A stretch of 64,000 nucleotides of DNA from NCBI RefSeq assembly GCF_963678635.1, contig NC_087062.1, positions 60,737,584 to 60,801,583 of the forward strand, given 5' to 3'. Shown in pieces: positions 11,181 to 21,825 of this stretch (its first letter is position 1; the number at the start of each line of letters is the position of its first letter). The position numbers were made by a program, and so were the translations under genes. The notes under the pieces are model-generated. The model was not told the DNA's origin, did not search any database, and saw nothing but the letters and a program-made list of their open reading frames with translations. Source of the stretch: Symsagittifera roscoffensis. Taxonomy: Eukaryota; Xenacoelomorpha; Acoela; Convolutidae.

Positions 11181-12217
11181 TCAGTTATACTCCACTGGTA
11201 CTAGTTGTCCTGCGACACTTCCCTTTCCGTGGTTCATGGGAGACGGTTTAAAGTCTTTCATGGTACTTTCTCCACATTGGCTGATTATCTCTATTTCCAA
11301 GGTTGCTCCAGTCAGAGTGCGGTCACTCCTTTTGGGTTTATAACCTGTTGACTTTATCCCTGCCATGAGATTGGGTGGCACCATTGCTACATCAGTTAAC
11401 ATTCTGTCCGTGCCAGGCAATTGATAATCCCCTTGTCCCAAAACTATGACCTCTTCGACTCGTTTTCTTTTCGCTGAATTGACAGCTCTTATCGATATCT
11501 CCGAAACCACCTTCGTCTTTCCTGCTCTCCTCGGTATCACTTCGCTGCCTAATTTCATATTCATCTCGTTGATCTTATCAATCACCAGTTTTGATCGCAT
11601 CGTTCCTTTCCTGGTTCTTGACAGATATACCACCTCTCCTTTATCCTCCTGCGGTGTCATCTTGATGGGAGAGTTCGCTTCACTTTCGTCAGTGGCTGAG
11701 TCAATCAACAACTCACTCAATCTCCCTTCATACTCATCAAGTTTGTCAAGGACTTCCCGCATCAATGGTCGGTTGAGACCTACTTTCAAAATGGACTGGG
11801 TCCCGTAGCTCTGAACTACTGACCAGACTTCTTCCATGAACGCCACTCTGTCCAATCTACATCCCGTCCTTTTTTCATGGTCTCGGTGATGTATTTCCAT
11901 TCTTCTTCGGGCAACGTTCACAAGAACGGTACTCTGGCAGCGCATTCTATTCTTCTTCTCCTCGGTGATTCCATGAGGAGTATTTGTTCGTTATCTTTTG
12001 AATTGCCCGGAGAGCTGCTCTCCGGCAAATTCCGTTTCATTTCGATAAAAGCCGACGGAGGTTCTAGTGTCCAAGTGCCTTCGTCTGCTGGCTCATCCGC
12101 TTCCAACGTATCCGCATGATTCTCAAAGTCACTGAGGAAAGTGAAATCCAGGCTGGATATTCCTCCTGTCGATGCCTTGTCGTCTTCCCTATCAGTTTGA
12201 TCGGTATCTTGTTGCAT
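11181..12217 (-). pseudogene. Lys/Arg-rich and acidic linker segment of the SGNH block
   Basis: Two overlapping frames (11918-12217 and 11181-11945) give an acidic, serine-rich stretch followed by a long charged region with basic clusters (SAKRKRVEEV, RTRKGTMRSK). The composition suits a disordered or nucleic-acid-binding linker in a polyprotein. The overlap indicates a frame shift between 11918 and 11945. No named domain. Confidence 0.45.
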
Positions 12218-12329
12218 GGGCTCCTCCGTTCGACGGCCTCCTCCCTGACCATCATCTCCTTCTGATGTATCCTTTTTCGAGCTTGAGGGTCCTTGCTTTT
12301 CAGTCTCGGCCTATTCCGGAAATTTTGGT

Positions 12330-12576
12330 ATGATCAGTATGCCGGCTGATTTATCTTCCTCTTCTTCATGGACCACTTTGATCTCCTCACAACCGAAGGG
12401 TATCAGAAAGGTTCTCGTCTGCAACGTTCCTCCCACTGTTAACTCTGCTTCACATTGGTCAAAATCAGGGAGGCCTCAGGTAATTCGGCTCTGCCTCTCA
12501 TCCTCATAGGCGCTAGGTTTAACTCCATCCATTCCGTGTCAAACGCTCCAGGCTTCGGAGTCGCGGCGTTGCTTAT
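12330..12576 (-). pseudogene. Broken segment of the SGNH block, beta-rich
   Basis: In two frames separated by a shift near 12470, the minus strand encodes WMELNLAPMRMRGRAELP and then AELTVGGTLQTRTFLIPFG with an acidic tail. The pattern of short hydrophobic strands could come from a beta-rich fold such as a retropepsin-like protease, but I see no Asp-Thr/Ser-Gly active site and do not claim one. Confidence 0.35.
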
Positions 12577-13224
12577 TCACCTGCTCGTCGCTTGATACGT
12601 GTAGGCAAAATGTGTGTACTGTAGCACGGCGGCATTTCTCCCCACAAAGTATGGATCCATCGTTTCCACGAATTTCCCTATCCTTCTTTCATTGGTTTCA
12701 AACGCTCTTAGTCTACGCTCGTTCTTCACATTCTCCCTCATCTGCTCTGGGTAACGTGTCAGTTTCATTAGTCCTCCCAAGTTTCCATGGGTGATCGCAA
12801 TCAATGTTAGAAGCCCATCTAACCGTAAGTTCTGGACTCCTTCAGTGAGCAGTATCACCGGTCCCTTCACGAAGCTCTCTGCTCCAAACGTCACGAACAA
12901 GGCTAGTAGTTCCACAATCGACACTTCCACGACTGCTTGGAGGAATTCCTTTATCAAGTAACGAGAGAGTTTCGGGTAGACTTTTGCCAAGAAGGACGCG
13001 GTCCATCCGGCTCCCAGCCCTTCCAGCATACTATCCGTCCGTTCAAAGCCTTCTTCCCCCTTCACTTTCTGGGTCCAGAAGGTTTCCAGGGTAACTTGGC
13101 ACATTCTGTTCACAAATTCGGCTGTGTTTTCTTCAGCATTTTCCGCCAGGTTCACCTCCTTTAACAAGTAGGCATGGATCTTCTTGATCATTACTGGGCC
13201 TTGCTCAAAAGCATTCGCACCCAA
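12577..13224 (-). pseudogene. Helical segment of the SGNH block
   Basis: A 215-codon open frame of mostly helical protein with a hydrophobic central part (VVEVSIVELLALFVTFGAES). It overlaps the preceding frame (13205-13975), which points to a frame shift near 13205-13224. I recognise no family. Confidence 0.45.
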
Positions 13225-13975
13225 TGCCGCTACTCGAGGAGTTAGATGTAGCCACTGTTGCCTCCAAGTGAGCTCTAGTCGCCTGGGAAATTTTCCTTCT
13301 CTCTCTTTCTCCTGCTGCTTCCATTCTTCGGAACCATAAGTCGTTCGACATCGCTACGATCACTCGATGGTCGTCGCCTATTCCCGGTTTCAGTTTGAGC
13401 TGTCGACTGAAGTGGGACAGTTCTAACCCCAGCACCTCGTCCAGCACTAGCATGTGTACCGCATGGTCCTTGAATCCTCTCAATGCGTTCGAGATATCCG
13501 ACCACACCGCAGGTAGCTCAGCCTTGAGTTGTCTCAGTTTCTCCATCTCTATCATGCGATTTGGGGCCGATATGATTACATCATATTTCCCTTCCGAAAG
13601 CAAGGTCACGATCGCATACACGAATTTCAGTCCATCCGGGAGATGTGCATACCCCGGAGACAGCGCGAACACTGCTCTCGGTGTCATCTTGGTGAAGGAT
13701 ACCACCTTCATCACATCCACCACTTCAACCATTGACTCGAAGATGTCCTTTATTGCTGGCCATACAGCATTTGCTGCCATTGTAGGCTCTCTGAGTCTGC
13801 TCAGGAAACCTCTACTGTGTAGATGGTCATTGATGCCAGCAAACACGATCGTCTGTACATTCTTTCTTTCACATGACCTGGGGGTGTCTTCAGCTGCCTG
13901 AACATCTTCACATGTTGTCCAATCGGCGCCCTCGTTGTCTGAAATCTTCCTGGTCTCTCTTCTCGATTCCCTCAT
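13205..13975 (-). pseudogene. Second SGNH-like segment of the block
   Basis: A 256-codon frame containing VFAGINDHLHSRG and, further on, FALSPGYAHLPDGLKF. GxND and a late D/H-containing motif are the sort of blocks found in SGNH hydrolases (blocks III and V), so this may be a second or divergent SGNH-like domain, or the distal part of a duplicated one. The block I GDS nucleophile motif is not seen here. It overlaps the SGNH frame upstream in a different phase (13908-13975), so at least one indel lies there. Confidence 0.4.
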
Positions 13976-15278
13976 GGTGATTCAGTTTTACGTCTTGTAA
14001 CGGCCTTGTATTCACTGGGCCCATCGTGTTATTAGAGGGCAGTCCCTCTAGGTCGGCAAACCCCCAGGAAGTTGTAGAGCTGAAGTTTGTGCCAGCCGCT
14101 ATCAACCAGTCTACTCCTGTTATCGAGTACAATCCGCTGACCGATAACCTTGCTCCGTTCAGCATCCTCATGGCATCCGCTGCGAAGCTCAGCGTCTGAA
14201 GGTTCAGTTTCATCAAGTCATCCTTGTATATGTGCCATGGAGAAGGTATTGGCCTCGACCACATTAGAGAGCTCCTGTTGCGGCGTCTTTCCTCTAGACT
14301 GGTCCTTGCCGTCTCCGATCTCGTGTCCGATCTAGAAGTGCTGGTTGTCTCCTCCATCGGGTTGACAGGCCCTAGTCTTCTCCTAGGATGAATGGTCCTC
14401 CTCATTGGCGCTTCTCCCAACCGATCTTGAACGTCTGTTCTTTGACCTGGTTCGCTATAGCTCTGCTGTCGATAGTTCGTCACCGCCGTGACCGTCCCTA
14501 ACCGTGTTTCCAGGTTAGGAGGCACAAAGGTGGTAATCACCGGTTCGTTCAATGTTCCCTCCTCCTTTAGGACTCCTGTGTCCAAGAGTTCTACGTCCAA
14601 CTCATCCAATCGCTCTTGGAAGACTCTGTTCAACCAAGCCTGTCCTTCTATACTATCGAAGTGGACGCCATCCGTAGTCAGCCTGGCCTGCTCCATAGCT
14701 CTCAACTCATGTTCGATGTCCATGAGGATCATCCTTCCAGCATTCAGACTTGCGAGATTCCTTAGGATGTTATTCCACCTGACTACTCCTCCGCTGTGCC
14801 TTCTCCCTGTTGCAGTCAAACTCCTCGCATTCATTGGCAGAGTGCAAACGGTCAGTACTGCGCAGTTGAACTTCTACCAGAGAGTGGTAAACAAGCACAC
14901 CATCATTGATTCCCATAGTGCTTCTTCCTCATCTGAGCTTCTCGAGATGTTGTTCGTCCCAACCAGGATCATCACATTGGGGATTCTCCCTGGGTTCATC
15001 AACTCCACCATCCGAAATAACTGGGCTATGGTCGCGCCTCCGAAGGCCATCACCGTGGTGACCCAAAAGGTCTTCAAGTTCGAGAGTACTCTGACTAAGC
15101 TATCTCCCAGTATCAGATGTGATGTTCCCAGCGGTGGTTGCTGCAGGTTCACTGCCGGGTTCCAGGTCGCTCGATTGAAGCAAGCTCTCGGATCCGCCTC
15201 CGGAACTCCTGTGAAGTTATATTTTAACTGATTGTTCTTCTGTACATCTATTACCCGTGACGCTTTCTTCGCCGGCAT
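13908..15278 (-). pseudogene. SGNH/GDSL-hydrolase-like domain, start of the decayed coding block
   Basis: The frame opens at the ATG at 15278 (MPAKKASRVIDVQKNN) and runs to 13908, interrupted only by an in-frame TAG at 14874-14876. SGNH-hydrolase landmarks appear in order: LILGDSLVR (block I, Ser nucleophile), AFGGATI (Gly block), VGTNNISR (block III, Asn) and TDGVHFDSIEGQ (block V, Asp-x-x-His). SGNH hydrolases cleave esters and related bonds. The later part (after about VPPNLETRLG) is Pro/Ser/Arg-rich, likely disordered, with RRTIHPRRRLG. The block is GC-rich relative to its flanks and shares orientation with every frame down to 6962. SGNH domains also occur in ORF1 of some CR1-type retrotransposons, but no RT is attached here. 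Confidence 0.7.
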
Positions 15279-16440
15279 CTTTCTCGCTCACGCTAGTGTT
15301 TTTCCTTTCTCTTCGATAGGAGGTACTAGGTCACGGGAATGACCACAATGCCCATTCGTCTCAGCGCTTCTTCGGTGTCGGGTCGGCCTTTTCTCCTGCA
15401 ATAAGGTATGGCCCTCAATTGTTACTTCTCTTTACATAGTTAGAAGTATTTTCAGGGCTGCCGGGTCGATACTTCTTTGATCTTTGGCTGCTAATTGAAA
15501 TGTTTTTGACGTCTTGCCACACCAAAACGTCTTCTCTTGAATGCATGGGGCTCTTGTCTGAAAAAACTGCAAGTTCTTCTCCCCATTTGTTTGTACTCGG
15601 GTTGAGAGAGTACAGTAATTGTCGTCACAATTGTTGATTAGACCTTTCTGTCTTCGGATTCCTGATCCTTGTGTAGCGAACTAGCGGCTGCTATATAAAT
15701 CATTCTGGCTTTGAAACTATGAAACAGTACACTAAAAAGGAGAGAAACAAAAAGAAATGCAAAAAGCCTTTCGATATAAAAACCATGTACACTTCTATGA
15801 ACAATGGTTTTTTATAATAAAAAAAACAAGATTAATTCAGTACATTTCTGTGTACACGTTTCACTGGTTCCACATTGAGGTAGGAATCAGTTTAAAATCT
15901 AGCTCAGCGCTACTGGGAATTTTCACAAAATTTACATAACGAGATCGAGGGAATTAAAAAAGTAAATTACGAACGTTTTCACACATTTAAGCATCATCAA
16001 GTGTAAAAGTTTCAAAATTTTATCAAATGATAATCGATCATTAAAATAACCTAAGACTATGGCTAAATAAAATCATAATAAATTTTAAGCAATCAGAAGT
16101 TTGCTGTTTTGAGATTCGCGCCAAATTCACATCAGAATTATATCATCACACTTAAGTTTTCGAAACATTCTACTCTTTTTCTCTTTTAATTAAATAAATT
16201 AGAATTTAATTTTTCGATTTGTTGCTTTTTTAAGTTTTTCGAAATTTGTTCAATTGTTTTTGTTTTAGCCGAACTTTCGTTTTCGGAACTATAATTTAAG
16301 GGTCCGGTCCCTTATGGTTCAGTGTATCTGAGTATGTATCATGGATTTAGCCCCATAGGGAGAGGGATATCTCCCCTTGTATTTACTGCTCATATTCGCC
16401 ATGTATTTAAGAATAATTATTATAGTTTGACTCAAAATTT
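15279..16440. other. Upstream of the SGNH block, no gene seen
   Basis: To about 15710 the DNA keeps the higher GC content of the coding block and probably belongs to its 5' leader or promoter. A TATATAA-like motif at about 15691-15697 is the only promoter-like signal. Beyond about 15720 the composition returns to AT-rich background. I found no long terminal repeat shared with the region below 8.7 kb, but the comparison was by eye only. Confidence 0.4.
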
Positions 16441-16769
16441 TGCCGTAGCTGATGTACTACTCTTTTCCTCAGTTCTCTTTTATCACTGAGCTTGACACTT
16501 TCGGAAGTCTGGTGCGTTTGTTGGTATAAAAATTCTGCTTGTATTTCGATAGTCTTGGTTATTTATGAATAAGTTAAAAATAATTTCTTTCACGAGTTTA
16601 GTTGCTTCACTTTTACGTATTCTTCCCATTCAAACGCATAGGTTTGGTTCATTCATTTTGATAGAGTTAGAAGATCTTGAACTTGTAAAAACAGAGACAT
16701 GATTAGAGTTTGCGTCTTTAACAGTAAGTTCTTGTAATTCACTTTGCTTGAGTAGTCCTTTTAGATTCA

Positions 16770-16917
16770 ATTAATATACTTTTTCTGTGCACTTTCTAAT
16801 ACCGTTTGATTTTCGATATTCGTATACCAGCAGGGACTTTCGTATAGCATGACAAGGAATACCATTGACTTGTAAAGGTTTAATTTAGTTCTTGATTCAG
16901 CTTTGTACAGTTCTGGA
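16770..16917 (-). pseudogene. CR1/Jockey-type reverse transcriptase relic
   Basis: The minus strand reads RTKLNLYKSMVFLVMLYES, then PCWYTNIENQTVLESAQKK. This matches the well-known region after the RT palm in CR1/Jockey elements (…LYKSLV…LEYGSPVW…LEKVQRR…). Weaker matching frames continue towards 16450. No long frame remains. It is a short, old fragment. Confidence 0.6.
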
Positions 16918-17271
16918 AAGCTTTGTAAGGGCGCTGATTAAGTTTTGTGAGACCGTTTTGCTTGCATTTTCTTGAAACCAACCTCTTAGTAGTCCTCGTT
17001 TTGACACATCTCGCGGTGTTTTGACACCTCGTTTTGACACATATTCATCTGTTTTTTTTTGCGAGGCTACACACTTCTTGCACTATAGTTAATGGTGGTT
17101 GATCCATTAATTTGGATCGAAGCCAACTTGGCGATCCTTCATTAAATAACCGTTTCATTTAGTGATTTCGGTTATCGCTAACGGCGCCGAGATTTTCCTG
17201 CCTCTGTCCCGTTTCTCTATTGAAGCGTGCTGCTTCTATCACCGCAACTGCCGCTGCTGCATCTAATAGTG

Positions 17272-17565
17272 CTACTGCTGGTAGATCAGGCCTTGGATAT
17301 GCTCTCTGCGCTTTTTGTCAAATTTACCGGATAATTTTCTCGTGTATCTTTTTTGGGGTGGAAACGTAGCCGCTCGAGTTTTGAAACGTGCATTTCCTTT
17401 AAGCGCGGTTTGCAAAAAGGGACCCTTAAAGCTGTAAGGCTGGCGGGGATATTTGCTCCAGTCACTGCTGGCTGCGTTTGGAAGAAGTAGCGCGTCATCC
17501 CGCAGATGTAGTTGAAGGAAAATTGCATGTTGCGTGCGAGTATGCCTGCAACTCAGATGCACCAT
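17272..17565 (-). CDS. Unrecognised basic 97-residue frame
   Basis: An open frame with higher GC than its surroundings. The second half is strongly basic and aromatic (YPRQPYSFKGPF, RFKTRAATFPPQKRYTRK). A second frame in the same strand (17286-17528) is also open over 80 codons, so the choice of frame is uncertain. Basic tails of this type occur in Gag-like proteins, but nothing else supports that. It could be a mobile-element fragment, one exon of a gene, or chance. Confidence 0.25.
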   Translation of the reverse strand: MVHLSCRHTRTQHAIFLQLHLRDDALLLPNAASSDWSKYPRQPYSFKGPFLQTALKGNARFKTRAATFPPQKRYTRKLSGKFDKKRREHIQGLIYQQ

Positions 17566-18165
17566 TGAAACAGTTGTTCGAACGGTCCAACGTCCTCTTT
17601 TTTCGATCCTCTAAACGGTTCGGTATGGGCAATCTTATTGCTGTTTAATGAATATCAGTATGGTTTAGTTGATAATTTCACTTGTGGTTGGCTCTGATTT
17701 AAGTGTGGAATTAATGGAAGCCAAAAAATTGCAAAGAAATTTGTTCTTTTGGAAGCAATGCAATTAGGCTTGTTCAATAATAGCTACGAGTGAGAGGTAA
17801 CGAGTGTTTGAGTGATTCAGTCGATTGATAACAATATCACAAATTGAGCACTCATCAATTGTATAAACCTAATTGACGCACCAAAAAATTGAAAATTTTG
17901 CTTTAACTAACTGTTTTCGATTTCACTTTCCTGTTGAAGTTGAAAAAAAGTCCGACATCTGATCACCATATGACCACATCAGTGTTGCCGTAGAAATGGC
18001 CCTCACAATCGTTCCCAGCTTCTCCTCTTTCTGTAGTCATCTTTTGACTGCGGCGCTGTATGAAGCGGACACTGCCTTGATCTTTGTTTCAGCGATCCTG
18101 GAGTCGTCTGTCTCGCCTTTGGTGCTGTGTGTGTGTTCTCGTCACTCACAAGGATATCTTCAATC

Positions 18166-18776
18166 ATGAGTTTTTTGGATCAGGTTCGTAACATCTGCTT
18201 GTCATTATCTAATATACTTTTACTGGCACTACGTTTGGTTTCCTTTTCTTTTAGATATATTTAGATGTTTTTAACGCGAGCGGGTTTCGGCTATCTTCAA
18301 CTTAGGGATGCTTGGGTCAGATATGTTCAACGTTCATCCTTCAGCTGATTTCTTCAATAAAATGTGAGCATCAATTTATAGTTTCAGTTTCTCCTGGTCA
18401 CCCAATTTAAAACTTCAGTCTCTAAAAATGAGCTTAGCTCTTATTTACTTTCTGTCAAAAATAAATTAAGATAGCATTTGCATTAACATACGACGATATT
18501 TCTTGCTAATTATTTTGTTCATTTCGACTATCATGTTTCAGAAAAAAATACACGAATGAAGGTATGTTTTTATAGCAATTATAAACATTTTAATAGCATA
18601 GCTTTTTAACCTCTCCAACTTTCACAAGCACAGTCTTAATTTTAGGCATTTTTCAAGTTTCCTAATAGAAAAATAGGTTTCAATTCAACGCTCTTGAAAT
18701 GTTAATGCGCGTTAATTTTTGTCCATTTATTTCAGATTTGCAACGTATGTGTTATCAGCATCCAAAAGTTAACTAG
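18166..18776 (+). CDS. Possible small spliced gene, product unrecognised
   Basis: Three joints fit together in phase. An exon ending at 18363 (donor GTGAGC) joins a 20-base exon at 18542-18561 (acceptor TTTCAG, donor GTATGT), which joins an exon from 18736 (acceptor TTTCAG) to the TAG at 18774-18776. They read ...VHPSADFFNKIKKYTNE then DLQRMCYQHPKVN. The ATG at 18308 gives a 38-residue product. A longer form could start at ATG 18166 (MSFLDQ, donor after 18183) and use a weak acceptor at 18280. The strong acceptor at 18254 (TTTTCTTTTAG) puts that start in a frame that stops early. DNA upstream (18000-18165) is GC-richer, as for a promoter or 5' exon. I know no homologue. Confidence 0.4.
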
Positions 18777-19190
18777 CTTGGCCTACAGTCACCCTTGTTT
18801 TCCGTGCGCGCAAACTCTCGGTCTTCAGTGTCTTGGATGTTGTTCTACTGATGAATCATCTTTCGATGTTTTCATGATGAAAAAAATTTTAAACCATTAG
18901 GTCAACAAAAATGGATTTACACCCAAATTATGAACGGTTGTAAGATTTTAGGAACTTTTTTTGCGCAAAAAACAAATTTTGAAGGTTTTAGCAAACAAAA
19001 ACAGCATCTAAGTATTCCTATGACGTGCACAACTAACTCGTAATACTCTATTTTGCATTGTCCCACAACAGCAAAACAAGCATGCTTAATGTGTCAAGAA
19101 CATCACAATCCCAAAGTTGTTGAACCTTGCTCGGTATCTTGCTTACCTGTTTCTTAAACGTTACTACCATTCGTACTTCGCGCATTTTTG
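18777..19190. other. AT-rich stretch, no gene seen
   Basis: No convincing exon or repeat was found between the possible small gene and the large inverted repeat. Confidence 0.5.
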
Positions 19191-20480
19191 TTGACCATGA
19201 TTATGGGTAATGATTATCCACCCACAGCAATGAGAAGCTGTGAAGATGTTTTTTTTACTCTCAGCATCAGTATAATTTTCTTATAAACATCAAATCAATT
19301 TACAATCTTCTACAACCAAGATGTAACCGATTTTTGGTATAAAAAGTTTAACAGACCAGGAAATTTCCAGCGACTTCTCATTTTTCAACCAGAGCCTTAA
19401 TTTTTTGTGATCACTCCTCTTGCAAAGGATTAAAAAATATCAATTTTCTTTGTTCACATTGAAAATTAGTGCTCTCACGGCACTTTTTTTCAGGTACAGT
19501 TCTATGTTTCAAAAAAAACTCACTTAAGATTTTGGAAAAAAAACGACAGCAAAATTCAACCCGTGATCGTTTTCAGCATAATTGAAAACAAAATTCATAC
19601 TTAAAATGATTTTGCTGGATTTTCAGTTCAAAATTTCTAACCTGAAAATTGGTTGAATAAGCGAAAAAAGTAATACGACAGTCCGAATCGCGGCTATCAA
19701 AGTTTAGATATGATACCACATTTGACCCCACAAGATGTATAAAAAACGCTTGAAAATCAAAAAAATACATCTTTTTTCATTGTTTTCCCTTATTTTTGTA
19801 AGTTGTTTGGAACAATAATTTACTGCCTACACTTTAAAAAACCAAGAAAAGAATTATGGCAAAAGATGCGTTTTTTATTTCGACTGACTCGACTCGAATA
19901 CATCTTCTTGGGTCAAATGTGGTAGCATATCTTAATTTTAATAACCGCGATTCTGACTTAAAAAAATCGAACTGTTTCACTACTATTTCTCTTTTTCAGC
20001 TTCAATTTCAGACTAGAAGTTTTGAACTGAATTTCCAACAATTTCATTTTTTTAATGTATTTTGTTTTCGATTCTGCATAAAAACCATCACGGGTTAAAG
20101 TTCCAGCTCAAAGCATCAACTTTTTCTTGTCCAGTTTTTTTTTCAAAAAAATACTCTAGTATTCTAAAACACAGAACTGTACCTAAAGAAAAGAAGTGCC
20201 GTCCGAGCATCAATATTTTCAAAAGTTGAACAATTAACATTGATCTTTTAAAACTCAGCAAAAAATTATCACAAAAAATGTCGGGTTGAAAATGTGAAGT
20301 CGTAGGAAATTTGCTGGTCTGTCGAATTTTTATACAAAAGCTTGGTCACATTTGGTTATAGATTGTAAATTGATTTGGTGTTTTTTTTGGAAAATTATAC
20401 TAATGCTGAATTTAAAAGAAAAAAATCTTCAAAGATTCTCATTGCTAATCACTTGTTTGAAGCATTGAGAGTAACAGTTT
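19190..20480. repeat. Large imperfect inverted repeat, centre near 19.8 kb
   Basis: The left arm (about 19190-19780) and right arm (about 19860-20480) are diverged reverse complements. Both encode the same peptide in opposite directions, around GSNVVSYLNFDSRDSD on the minus strand and GSNVVAYLNFNNRDSD on the plus strand. Other paired landmarks are the GATCACGGGTT-like element near 19564 and 20087 and CAATGAGAA near 19226 and 20441. A third, partial copy lies at 21180-21430. Either two copies of one element inserted in opposite orientation, or a foldback element with arms of about 600 bp. Confidence 0.75.
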
Positions 20481-21179
20481 TCAGACATTCGTAGTGAAAA
20501 TAATTGAGCTTAAGTAAAACGAATTTTTTTTGCTGTAATGGAAAAATTAATCTGACAAAGGCTTGTAAACACCACTGATTTCATAAATAGTAAATATATC
20601 AACAGCAAGCTAGAAAACAATCAAAAGTTACCACGCAAAACAAAAAAGAGTCAGAATTTCCACTACCATTTTTTTGCCCTAACTCACCCTAATTTCATAT
20701 CTTTCTGATATGAAAACTTGAAGTTGATTTTATTTGTTAATCTCCAAAAAACAAAGGTATGTTGTGAATTCTGCGTACAACACTATCTAATAATACGGAG
20801 TATTTCTAACCTAAGCTATCCGAAGATTTTACATCAAAATTTTCTCCAGTTATTTAAAAATTCCCAAATCATCTTTATCATTGCTCTACCGTAAAAATGT
20901 TTGCAGCCAGACAGAGACAAATTTTTTTTACGAAGTTAGGTAGATATCAAATGTTAGCTTTCATATAAAGTTTTGCACCAATTCTTTCCAAACAATAAGT
21001 CGTCAGTGTTTTGATGAAAAGTAAGTACATTCGTTGTTGCTAGTAAGTACATAAGCAAATACAAGCCAGTGAAGGGCAGTAGCTATTTTCCAGTTCCAAT
21101 AGCCTTTAAATTAACTTTTTTCTCATGAGTACTCAAAACAAAGTTCATTAATGATTTGTTTATCCAAATTATGTTACCT

Positions 21180-21430
21180 TTAATTTTCTTTACCATCTGA
21201 ATAATCACCAAAAATTACTACTCGGGTTCGAAAATGTGAAATCTAAAACAATTTACTGGTCTGTTAAATTTTTATACCAAATTTCGGTCACAACTTGAGT
21301 ATAGAAGATATTGTTTAATTTATGGTTATGTGAAAATTATAAGGATATTGAGTTTTAAAGAAAAACAGTTTTCAGAAAGTCGTAGAGCTTGAAAATTATT
21401 GAACTAAAGTACAAGAAATTTTTTTTGTTG
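21180..21430 (+). repeat. Partial third copy of the inverted-repeat family
   Basis: AAAATGTGAAATCTAAAAC, TTTACTGGTCTGTTAAATTT and TTATACCAAATTTCGGTCAC align with the right arm of the 19.2-20.5 kb inverted repeat (about 20250-20520) in the same orientation. Confidence 0.65.
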
Positions 21431-21754
21431 TAATTTTAAAAATTAATTTACCCAGACTTGCCAGCTCAATATGAACAAATGGAAGCCAATAAAGATACGG
21501 TTCTATATTCCAACACCAGCAGTCTCAAAATTTTTTCTTGCGTTTTGCAAAACAATTTTTGTTCCGTTCATTTGATCAAGTTGCCCTAATTCTCTTCGAG
21601 AATCATGAGAATCTCGATCTAATCCTGTAAAATCTTACATTGAATCTGTGTAACTTTGATTCCTTAGATTTTTTAATGGCCCTAGGTGACATGCCCTTCT
21701 TTGAGACCTTGAATAAGCTTGCAATTACTGTCATTGGTTTTTGTTAGGAAAAAA

Positions 21755-21825
21755 TTAAGACCAAGTTAACATCCCCCAAGCCCTTTGGGAGGGAGGGAGG
21801 GACGAGGACGTTAACTTGGTTTTAA
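21755..21825. repeat. Hairpin with a four-run G-quadruplex motif in its loop
   Basis: TTAAGACCAAGTTAAC (21755-21770) pairs with GTTAACTTGGTTTTAA (21810-21825) with one mismatch. Inside, CCCAAGCCCTTTGGG can form a second hairpin. Bases 21787-21801 are four GGG runs separated by single A residues, the classical quadruplex pattern with one-base loops. This is rare in DNA so poor in G and C. Confidence 0.7.

Noticed and set aside
14488-15231. 247-codon plus-strand frame
   Set aside because: It is the antisense shadow of the SGNH-like domain, whose motifs are clear on the minus strand.
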